DNA of 64,000 nucleotides from CAZOZZ01 sp965247425 (GTDB lineage: Bacteria; Acidobacteriota; Terriglobia; 20CM-2-55-15), in assembly GCA_965247425.1 (NCBI GenBank), contig OZ252023.1, positions 62,001-126,000 of the forward strand, read 5' to 3'. Within the stretch, counting starts at the first letter, position 1, and each line of letters starts with the position of its first letter. The position numbers and the translations under genes are program-made. This document shows positions 16,725 to 23,119 of this stretch, piece by piece. The notes beneath the pieces were generated by a model, which had not been told where the DNA came from, searched no databases, and saw nothing but the letters and a program-made list of their open reading frames with translations.

Positions 16725-16944
16725 CTACGGTGTCGTCCGGCCCGTGCTCGACGACCTCATGCGCACAACCACAGCCGCCCGGCACCATGCAGGGATGGGA
16801 TGCTGCCCGCTTGCCGTTCGGTCGAAGAAAGGTCTTGGCCGATCTGTACTCCTCCCCAAACCGCGTTCGCCATTCCGCCGTGACGGCCGACAAGCCAGGA
16901 AGGGCCTCCAGAGCTTGCCAGAATCCTGGTGCGCTACCGTTCAT
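16725..16944 (-). pseudogene. 5' part of Cys-rich gene split by IS1380 copy 1
   Basis: Starts at ATG 16,944, overlapping the upstream gene's stop (16,934-16,936) by 11 bases. Encodes MNGSAPGFWQALEALPG, RTRFGEEYRSAKTFLRPNGKRA (pieces) and the cluster HPCMVPGGCGCAHEVVEHGPDD, then runs into the IS1380 target site CTAC. The rest lies at 14,744-14,986. Before the insertion this was the last gene of the unit 18,094 to about 14,750. Function unknown; the cysteine/histidine spacing suggests a zinc-binding module. Confidence 0.6.
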
Positions 16945-18094
16945 CCTGATCCTGTTCGATGAAGCCACGTTTTCCGAGCCAGTCCTCGATCACGTCGGCG
17001 TCACTGTCCCTGGTGTAGTGGGCGATGTTCGAGGGTCGGATGGTCACGGTGCGAGTCGTTCTCGAATCCATAAACTTCACCTGAAAGCTCGCTCGCATGA
17101 TCCGTGCTTTGGAAGGCATCCCGAGACCACGTCCCTCGAGAACGGCGAAAACGTCATTCGCTTTCCGTATCTCGATTTCCGATTCCGAACCATCCCACAG
17201 GAACTGGATCTCCTTGAGCCGTGCCCAGTCCATGCCATCGACATCCGTGCAGACGATCGACGCCGGTCCCACCGTCCGAAGCGGCTCGAGCGTGTACTTG
17301 GCGGTGCCGGGAAAGAAGTCCTCGTTGCCGAACAGGTGGCTTCCGAACTCTCTGCGGTAGATGTCTATCTCTCCCTTGAGACAGGGATGAATCCGGATCT
17401 CTCCGACGGCCGATTGATAGACTAGGACGTCATGCTTCTCCGGCCGGTAGAACACGCTGGAGGTCCGGCCGCCGTCAAAGCTGCCCTCGCGTCGAAAGGG
17501 ATCGCCGTGGCGCACCAGAAACCAGATCGATTCGCCCTTCGGATAGACGAATACCCGCGAACCTCTGCCACGCTTCTTTTTCTCGAACCAATTGTCGAGA
17601 TCGGTTTCCAGAGCCGTCAGTGTTTGTGGTGAGGGCTGGCGGAAAGAGGGGATCGGGCGTATTTCGCTCTGAAAGTAATCGAAGGCCCGCGGCCGGGTCA
17701 GATATCGCTCGGCGTGCTTGCGCTCCAAGAGGCGCCGGTCCTTGAGAAAAACCTGGATGGCGACATCCGCCGCCGTGGGGTCCGGCTGTCCATCGAGCGA
17801 GATGCCGTGGCTCTCAGCCTCTTCCAGCAACACGTCCATGGACTCCTGGGTGGACATCTCATGCACGAAGAAAAGCGCGTCGAGCAGTTCCTTGGGCGTA
17901 TCCGTGCCTGGGCTCATCAGCACCGCGACGAGTCGATCGTAATCCAATTCGTTCGATGGGCCCGGCGGTGGCAACGATACCCCTCGACTCCGAAAGTAGG
18001 GGAAATGTGGCTTCAGAAATTTCATGAGATGCGGCGGCGTAATCGCCTTGAGGCCGTCGGGTTGGGCGAAACGTTGAAGGTTATAAGTTGCCAT
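16934..18094 (-). CDS. Hypothetical element protein downstream of lexA
   Basis: A 386-residue soluble protein that I cannot assign. The start at ATG 18,094 (MATYNLQRF) is supported by AGGAGA nine bases upstream; a GTG at 18,103 is too close to that site. The N-terminal third is helical, the middle has GSRVFVYPKGESIWFLVRHGDPFRREG (read here as RVFVYPKGESIWFLVRHGD) with alternating strands, and the C-terminus ends in acidic residues. It lies 18 bases after lexA and overlaps the split Cys-rich gene, so these three form one transcription unit. Its position beside LexA hints at a DNA-damage-regulated role for the element, but the sequence shows no known catalytic motif. Confidence 0.65.
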   Translation of the reverse strand: MATYNLQRFAQPDGLKAITPPHLMKFLKPHFPYFRSRGVSLPPPGPSNELDYDRLVAVLMSPGTDTPKELLDALFFVHEMSTQESMDVLLEEAESHGISLDGQPDPTAADVAIQVFLKDRRLLERKHAERYLTRPRAFDYFQSEIRPIPSFRQPSPQTLTALETDLDNWFEKKKRGRGSRVFVYPKGESIWFLVRHGDPFRREGSFDGGRTSSVFYRPEKHDVLVYQSAVGEIRIHPCLKGEIDIYRREFGSHLFGNEDFFPGTAKYTLEPLRTVGPASIVCTDVDGMDWARLKEIQFLWDGSESEIEIRKANDVFAVLEGRGLGMPSKARIMRASFQVKFMDSRTTRTVTIRPSNIAHYTRDSDADVIEDWLGKRGFIEQDQDER

Positions 18095-18112
18095 TCGGTG
18101 CACTCTCCTGAT

Positions 18113-18790
18113 CTATTCCTCCACGGCCTCTCCCAGGTTTGAGGGGTTGACCCTGGTCCGCCGGACGGCGACGACCTTGCCCAGGATGCGCATCCCATCG
18201 TCGGGGCCGATCGGCGTCGGGCGGAGTTTCGGATTCTCGGGCCGCAGCTCGATACGCTCGTCACGGATGAAGAGCCGCTTGACGGTGGCCTCCTGATCGA
18301 GCAGCGCGACGACGATATTGCCGTTTTCCGCCACGGGCTGCTCCCGAACCACGACCAGGTCCTGGTCGTGGATGTCGGCATCGATCATGCTGTCACCCTC
18401 GACTTCCAAGGCGAAAAAGCGACCGGAGCGAACCGCCCGGCTGTCGATGAGGACCTCGCCGACCACATTCTCGGCAGCCAGGATCGGCTGGCCGGCAGCG
18501 ACTTTGCCGATGATGGGAACAGCCAACAGGTCGGCCACGTCCGCCATGGGCTCCCCGACGACGGTCAAGCCCCGGGCCTTCCTCGGCTCCCGCTTCACAT
18601 AGCCTTTGCGCTCGAGCTGGGTCACCTGGTCGCGCGCGCTCGGGGCCGATATCCCGAGGATGTCCGCCAGTTCCTGAATGGTCGGGGGAAACCCCTGCTG
18701 GCCAATGAAACGGCGCAGCTCGCCCAATGTACGCCGCTGCGGGTCGGTAATTTCCTCCACAGGTGGTCTGCCTCTCGACTCATTACTCAT
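18113..18790 (-). CDS. lexA: LexA-like SOS repressor
   Basis: A 225-residue repressor with an N-terminal winged helix (LRRFIGQQGFPPTIQELADILGISAPSARDQVTQLERKGYV, residues 25-65 in pieces) and a C-terminal S24 peptidase domain. The self-cleavage bond is Ala99-Gly100 (KVAAGQPI), the nucleophile is Ser134 (EGDSM) and the general base is Lys171 (ATVKRL). All residues for RecA-stimulated autocleavage are present. The gene sits in the integrated element, so it may control element genes and not the host SOS regulon. Its own promoter (18,912-18,941) overlaps an inverted repeat TGACC...GGTCA, fitting autorepression. Slightly longer than E. coli LexA because of a longer N-terminus. Confidence 0.92.
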   Translation of the reverse strand: MSNESRGRPPVEEITDPQRRTLGELRRFIGQQGFPPTIQELADILGISAPSARDQVTQLERKGYVKREPRKARGLTVVGEPMADVADLLAVPIIGKVAAGQPILAAENVVGEVLIDSRAVRSGRFFALEVEGDSMIDADIHDQDLVVVREQPVAENGNIVVALLDQEATVKRLFIRDERIELRPENPKLRPTPIGPDDGMRILGKVVAVRRTRVNPSNLGEAVEE

Positions 18791-18911
18791 TGGGCCAATC
18801 CTTTCTGATGGGAGACTGCGGTTGGTAGGCCCAGGAGACTGGAGATCAGCACCGTCAGCCGGTTCGGCCTATCGCCGGCTTGGCTCGCCCTGGCCCTGCT
18901 TCAAAGAGAGT

Positions 18912-18941
18912 AGTATATGACCTATAATATATAAGGGTCAA
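18912..18941 (-). promoter_or_regulatory. lexA promoter with overlapping inverted repeat
   Basis: On the minus strand TTGACC (18,941-18,936) and TATACT (18,917-18,912) are separated by 18 bases, a good sigma-70 promoter. The inverted repeat TGACC (18,918-18,922) and GGTCA (18,936-18,940), 13 bases apart, covers the -35 box and spacer, where a LexA dimer could block transcription. The sequence is not the E. coli or B. subtilis LexA box. Confidence 0.55.
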
Positions 18942-19121
18942 ATAGAAAAATACGGGAGGGATGAAATTAAAGGGAGCGGATCGAGTTCGATTAAGGTCTG
19001 GCCGGATCAGAGAGGTTCTAGTTCAGCTGCTGTGCGATCAGCTTCCCCACATCCTGCTCGGACGGTTCCAGAGCGGGACGCGGGGTGATGAGCGGCGGTT
19101 CTTTTCCTCGTGGAGAGGGGT

Positions 19122-19544
19122 TCACCGCGAGACGAAACCGAACAGGTCTCGCTGTTGCTCCCAGTCCATGGGGAAGGTCCGGGTCAGCTTGGCCAGCGAC
19201 AGGCCAGGCGGCTCCTCGCCGTTGAGGATCGCTTCGATGATGTCCGGGGCCAGGGTGGTCAACTTCAGGATGCGCACCACATAGGAGTTGTCCACATCCA
19301 GACCCCTCGCCAGATCTGTGATGGAGTGAAACTTCCCACTCTCGATCGCTTGCGCCCACGAGAACGCTCGGCACAGGGCCTGAACGACGGCCGTCTGTGA
19401 CGCCGGTGGGCTATCGGGAACATCGCCATCCAGTGCCCGGGGAGCCAGGACCATCTTCCGGCCCTGCATCCGCCGGATGCGCATCGGAATATGGATCTGC
19501 AAATTGCCAGTCTCGGTCATGGTGAGGGTCGGTTTTCGATTCAT
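19122..19544 (-). CDS. Recombinase-associated small HTH protein
   Basis: A 140-residue protein coupled to the serine recombinase by ATGA (ATG 19,544). It begins with TLTMTETGNLQIHIPM, has MVLAPRALDG, then FSWAQAIESGKFHSITDLARGLDVDNSYVVRILKLTTLAPDIIEAILNG (pieces), and ends with LTRTFPMDWEQQRDLFGF. I recall this pattern (W..L.SG...SI.ELA...G....YV.R.L.L..LAPDI.EAIL.G) from short proteins encoded directly after large serine recombinases in prophages. The central part is a helix-turn-helix. It probably assists or regulates recombination. A short stretch after its stop in another frame (ending about 19,018) also looks coding-like, but no start is convincing. Confidence 0.75.
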   Translation of the reverse strand: MNRKPTLTMTETGNLQIHIPMRIRRMQGRKMVLAPRALDGDVPDSPPASQTAVVQALCRAFSWAQAIESGKFHSITDLARGLDVDNSYVVRILKLTTLAPDIIEAILNGEEPPGLSLAKLTRTFPMDWEQQRDLFGFVSR

Positions 19545-21127
19545 CGTCCCTGGCTCCGCTGCTTGGCCTCGCTCGCAACGCCACTCAGCTCGATGATGAG
19601 ATTGGTCAAGCCCTGGGTCTTCAATTCCATGTCGATGCCGGTTTCCCGGATTTCAACTTTATCGACCAGCAGTTGCACCAGCCGGTTGCGTTCCAGGGGA
19701 AACAGGTCTTCCCACAAGGTGTCCACACTCCTGAAGGCTTCCGAGACATCCCTCTCTGCGACCGGGTCCGACTCGAACGCCTGGGCTCTGGCCGAGACAT
19801 CCGTCAGCTGGCGACTCAGGGTTACCGCCTCCTGGTTGAGTTCGGCCAACGTCGGTCCGTCGTCCGACCCATTGCCGTTGGGCGATACGCCCTCAAGTGC
19901 CCGTTGCTGGATCTTAAGGAGATCGCCTTCCAGCTGCGCTCTCTGTTTCAGCAGCCGTTCACGCTCGGCTTCTTCCATCCCCTTGCCGGCTAAGTACGTC
20001 TGAGATATCAACGTGGGAGTCCGGAAGACCGCGCTCAACTGCTCCAGCACCACCTTTTCAATGTCCCCGGCTGGGACGCGCTTGAGCCGGCAGCGGCTGA
20101 CCGCTCGCTTGGCGTCCTTCGCGCAGTGATAGTAGGTGTAGCGCCGCGGCCCCTTCTTCGTGTAGGTCAAGCCCATGGCGCCGTCACAATGGCCGCAGCG
20201 AACCACTCCCTGGAGCGGAGAGATATTCTTCGTTTTGGCCTTCGTCTGCTTGGTGCGGGTGTTCTCCGATAGAACCTCCTGCACCTTCTCCCACAGTCCC
20301 TTGGAAACGATGGCTTCATGCTCTCCGGGGTAGCCCTTCCCCTTGTGGACGACCTCGCCCAGGTAAGTACGGTTGTTGAGCAGGCGGTAGATGTGGCCCG
20401 TGTTCCATGACCTGCCTTCCCGCCGCTTTCCTTTCTTCGTGGTCCAGGACTTGGTTCGGTAGCCTTGCTCATTGAGTTCCGTGGCCACTCGTCTGGCCGA
20501 GGCCAGTTGGGTGAATCGCCGGAAGATGTGTTTGACCAGCCCTGCTTCCTCTGGATTGACGAGCAGCTTCTTTTGCACCCGGTCTACGTCATACCCCAGA
20601 ATGGCCGGGCCCCCGCAGTACTTGCCCCGACGTTTGGTGGCCGCCACCTTGTCGCGGATGCGTTCGGCAATGACCTCCCGCTCGTATTGGGCAAATGTGA
20701 TCAGGATGCCCAGAAACATGCGCCCGGTCGGATCGGTGGTGTTGAAGTGTTGGGTGACCGAGACGAAGCTGACACCCTTCTGGTTGAACCGCTCGATCAT
20801 TTTCATGAAGTCCAAAAGCGAACGCGAGAGGCGGTCGATCTTGTACACCACGATCACATCTACTTTGCCGGCATCCAAATCGGACAGTAGACGCTGCAGC
20901 CCGGGACGTTCCATGGTGCCGCCGGAGAATCCCCCGTCGTCGTAGCGGTCGGGCAGCGCGCGCCAGCCCTGCATGCGTTGGCTTTCGATATAGGCCTCGG
21001 CCGCCTCCCGCTGGGCATCCAGCGAGTTGAACTCCTGCTCCAGCCCTTCCTCGTGACTCTTGCGAGTGTAGATGGCGCAGGTGATGAGCTTCTTCTCCGT
21101 GGAGCGCCTCATGCCGGTCTCAAGCAT
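19541..21127 (-). CDS. Large serine recombinase (resolvase/integrase family)
   Basis: A 528-residue site-specific recombinase. The resolvase domain has the catalytic Ser24 in IYTRKSHEEG, followed by SLDAQREAAEAYIE, DDGGFSGGTMERPGLQRLL and VVYKIDRLSRSLLDF. A recombinase domain and a zinc ribbon (VRCGHCDGAMG ... YYHCAKDAKRAVSRC) follow, then a long coiled coil (about 390-450). This is the layout of phage-type large serine integrases. It is probably the integrase of the island, and it lies close to the end of the island next to ssrA. The ATG 21,127 overlaps the DUF2924 gene by eight bases. Its operon starts from promoter-like motif C. Confidence 0.9.
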   Translation of the reverse strand: MLETGMRRSTEKKLITCAIYTRKSHEEGLEQEFNSLDAQREAAEAYIESQRMQGWRALPDRYDDGGFSGGTMERPGLQRLLSDLDAGKVDVIVVYKIDRLSRSLLDFMKMIERFNQKGVSFVSVTQHFNTTDPTGRMFLGILITFAQYEREVIAERIRDKVAATKRRGKYCGGPAILGYDVDRVQKKLLVNPEEAGLVKHIFRRFTQLASARRVATELNEQGYRTKSWTTKKGKRREGRSWNTGHIYRLLNNRTYLGEVVHKGKGYPGEHEAIVSKGLWEKVQEVLSENTRTKQTKAKTKNISPLQGVVRCGHCDGAMGLTYTKKGPRRYTYYHCAKDAKRAVSRCRLKRVPAGDIEKVVLEQLSAVFRTPTLISQTYLAGKGMEEAERERLLKQRAQLEGDLLKIQQRALEGVSPNGNGSDDGPTLAELNQEAVTLSRQLTDVSARAQAFESDPVAERDVSEAFRSVDTLWEDLFPLERNRLVQLLVDKVEIRETGIDMELKTQGLTNLIIELSGVASEAKQRSQGR

Positions 21128-21644
21128 GCTGGCCTCCTTGGTGGTGGTTCCCGTTGCTCTTCTTCAGTCCGAAGAAAAGCCTGCCGTTCCAGCGGGTGCC
21201 GGTAATCTCGCGAGCCACGGCGCTCAGGGATCGAAAGATCCGGCCCTCGTACTCGAAGCCCTTCTCGTGGGCGAGGACCTCGTAACGGCGGTCCTTCCAG
21301 ATCCTCACAAAGCGTGTGCCTGGAAGAATGCCGCCTTTGCTTTGCCGTTTCTCGGACACCCTAGCCTCCACCCGGGCTAGCGGGTCCGCATGGGCGACTT
21401 GGCTGAGCTGCGCCTTGGCGGCTTCCGACAGGCCACCGTAGAAGAGCTCCTGGATGCGATGAGCCAGGCGCTTGATGAGGAACTGCTTCTTATACGGAGG
21501 TGGGTCACAACCATAGAGGTCGAGCCACTTTTCCCGCAGCTGCTCCAGTGTCATCGCATTGAGCGTTGCCAGCTGCCGCAGGACGGAACGGCGAGACCTG
21601 GCGGTGTGGTTGCTCTTCTGGAATTGCTTGCCTGGCTCATTCAT
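21120..21644 (-). CDS. DUF2924 protein
   Basis: A 174-residue protein. LRQLATLNAMTLEQLREKWLDLYGCDPPPYKKQFLIKRLAHRIQEL (pieces) followed by LLPGTRFVRIWKDRRYEVLAHEKGFEYEGRIFRSLSAVAREITGTRWNGRLFFGL (pieces) is the pattern of DUF2924, a family commonly encoded directly before large serine recombinases in prophages. The second half looks like a small beta domain that could bind DNA. It overlaps the upstream gene by eight bases and the recombinase by eight bases, so all are translated together. A helper role in integration or excision is inferred from this constant neighbourhood. Confidence 0.8.
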   Translation of the reverse strand: MNEPGKQFQKSNHTARSRRSVLRQLATLNAMTLEQLREKWLDLYGCDPPPYKKQFLIKRLAHRIQELFYGGLSEAAKAQLSQVAHADPLARVEARVSEKRQSKGGILPGTRFVRIWKDRRYEVLAHEKGFEYEGRIFRSLSAVAREITGTRWNGRLFFGLKKSNGNHHQGGQHA

Positions 21645-21927
21645 GGGTCACCCCCGAACTCCCGTTCTGGACGCGTTTGTCAGGCATGAACGCTCTGTTC
21701 GCGCCACGAATCAAGTCCTTCTCCGACGTTTCTCCGGATTCTTCGATCTTGGCTCGATCGACCGGAGAAGCGGCCGTGCGGACTCTCCGGCGGAGCACGG
21801 CCAAAGCCAGGATCGAGGCGATGGCTTCCAGTCTCGATTTCGGGGAAAGAGGTTCGGATTTCGGGTGGACTTCTGCTTCAGGCAGGTCGGAACCATTGGT
21901 TCCTGGCTTGAATTCGGCATTCCACAT
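21637..21927 (-). CDS. Small protein leading the serine-recombinase operon
   Basis: A 96-residue protein. I start it at ATG 21,927 because GGAGG lies five bases upstream; the frame is open to 22,083 but no site supports that start, and the upstream DNA holds the leader repeat. The central part SRLEAIASILALAVLRRRVR resembles the IA.ILA..VLR pattern of small genes that precede DUF2924 and recombinase genes in other prophages. The rest is charged and probably disordered. First gene of the operon 21,927 to 19,122. Confidence 0.6.
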   Translation of the reverse strand: MWNAEFKPGTNGSDLPEAEVHPKSEPLSPKSRLEAIASILALAVLRRRVRTAASPVDRAKIEESGETSEKDLIRGANRAFMPDKRVQNGSSGVTHE

Positions 21928-21990
21928 CGTGACCTCCGGTTGGTCGGGACCGGGTAGGCCGGTGTGGATGCCGCGATAACTCGCCGGAGC

Positions 21991-22058
21991 GGACGTAGAG
22001 GCGGTTTCGCCGACACCCACAACCGCCTCAGCGTTCCGCTGCCAGTCCGTTGTCTGGT
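21991..22058 (-). promoter_or_regulatory. Structured leader repeat, copy 2 (recombinase operon leader)
   Basis: Diverged copy of the element at 5029-5097. The core GTTGTGGGTGTCG, one base, CGAAACCG is shared. Here GAGGCGGTT can pair with AACCGCCTC (22,029-22,021 with 22,006-21,998), enclosing the core in the loop. It lies in the ~175-base leader between promoter-like motif C and the first ATG. Confidence 0.35.
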
Positions 22059-22100
22059 TTCTGACGCTACGGCCGGGCGCCATACCCGGCCCCTGTCTCT

Positions 22101-22133
22101 AGATACTTACCGGAGGACTTCCAAAAGTGTCGG
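22101..22133 (-). promoter_or_regulatory. Promoter-like motif, copy C
   Basis: Minus strand reads CCGACACTTT, ten variable bases, CCGGTAAGTATCT, identical in the non-spacer positions to copies A and B. It points toward the serine-recombinase operon and is followed by a leader of about 175 bases before ATG 21,927. Confidence 0.6.
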
Positions 22134-22321
22134 ACGAGGGGTTCGAAAACTCGGGTGCTAAAATGGACCGTGCCCACAACTCCGCAGCTTTCGGCCGTGG
22201 GGTTCGAAGTCTCGGGTGCTCAAAATGGACCATTTGTCGTGTTTCCACAACTCCGGACCTCTCGGACGAGGGTTCGAAGTCTCGGGTGCTCAAAGCGAAG
22301 CACACGACGTGTTTCCACAAC
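22131..22321 (+). repeat. Three imperfect ~60-70 bp direct repeats
   Basis: Units start near 22,131, 22,192 and 22,263. Each begins with CGG-A/C-CG-A/T-GG and GGTTCGAA, continues CTCGGGTGCT with A-rich bases, and ends with CACAAC. They lie between the recombinase operon promoter and ssrA, the place where the attachment site of the island would be. No open frame here is credible; they could be recombinase-binding arms or regulatory repeats. Confidence 0.6.
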
Positions 22322-22532
22322 CCGCGAAAACGGCGTTTTGGCTCAATTTGTTGATATAAAATAGGTTAAGCTAATCGGACGACTTTCGGACTAGGTCCGG
22401 TAAAAACGGAGAATACGGGGTAAACAGAGAACCAGCGGCCGGAAAACAGGACGAATCCAACCGGTGGAGAAGGGGTCTGGCAGGATGTGAGGAAGCCCCA
22501 AACCCTTTGAAAATAAAAAGTTATGGGGTGCA

Positions 22533-22563
22533 CGTCTCTCCGGGGTGATGCCCCGGAGAGACG
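22533..22563 (-). terminator. Rho-independent-like terminator after ssrA
   Basis: Perfect 13-bp inverted repeat (CGTCTCTCCGGGG at 22,533-22,545 and its complement at 22,551-22,563) with a 5-base loop. On the minus strand it lies about 18 bases past the 3' end of tmRNA and is followed, after a short gap, by a run of T (ACTTTTTATTTT). Confidence 0.75.
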
Positions 22564-22580
22564 AGTTGTGTTTTGAAGAA

Positions 22581-22935
22581 TGGTGGAGGCGGCGGGAATC
22601 GAACCCGCGTCCGAAAACGTTCAACAGAAGAGTCTACATGCTTGTCAGGTTCGAATTTGTCTTACGCCCGGTGAGATCGAGCCTGCAACATCACCGGACG
22701 CCAGCCCGTTAAGTTTCGCCCCGAATCGCCGGGCCAGCAATTCGGAACTAGCCCACATCAGTCGGCGCTCTATCGAAAACCTGCGGGCGGGTTCCCTATA
22801 GAACGTAGCCGCGATTAAGCGGCTAGTGCTAACTCAAAGTCAGCAGTTGATTGTTTTCCACGGGTTTAACGAGGAACGCGGGACCTCGGCATGCATCTCC
22901 TGCCTCATCGCATCCGTCGAAACCGGTGCGCCCCC
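22581..22935 (-). ncRNA. ssrA: Transfer-messenger RNA
   Basis: The 355-base gene encodes the tmRNA that rescues stalled ribosomes with SmpB. The 3' end reads GGTTCGATTCCCGCCGCC then TCCACCA (encoded CCA), a T-arm and acceptor. The 5' end GGGGGCGCACCGG pairs with it over seven base pairs (one G-U). The tag frame on the minus strand ends ...ADFELALAA and stop (TAA at 22,817-22,815); reading back, GKQST precedes it, so the tag is probably about 14 residues. A promoter and terminator flank it. The 3' end faces the integrated element, and ssrA is a classic integration site. Confidence 0.95.
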
Positions 22936-22971
22936 AGGCAAGTCGTTCGTTCTGCTCTATTCAATATATAG

Positions 22972-23000
22972 GATATAGGTGGCGTAGTCGAAGTTGTCAA
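22972..23000 (-). promoter_or_regulatory. ssrA promoter
   Basis: On the minus strand TTGACA (23,000-22,995) and TATATC (22,977-22,972) are 17 bases apart. This near-consensus sigma-70 promoter lies about 37 bases before the mature 5' end of tmRNA, leaving a short precursor leader for RNase P. Confidence 0.75.
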
Positions 23001-23119
23001 TTTGATCGGGCGATCCGCTGGCCGATCCCGGGGGCGTCAATCCACTGGAAGTGACTCCAAACGTTAGCCTTGTGGTCCATATGCTATAATCCGACCTTTC
23101 TTTGGGAGGTCGAAAAAAC

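Noticed and set aside
19018..19121. Coding-like tail after the recombinase accessory gene
   Set aside because: No convincing start codon or ribosome-binding site; too short to support.
20345..20375. Further GGTAAGTA similar to the promoter-like motif
   Set aside because: Lies in the serine recombinase coding sequence and lacks CCGACAC at the right distance.
22820..22840. CIRCE-like half site (GTGCTAACTC)
   Set aside because: It is part of the tmRNA tag region and has no matching second half.
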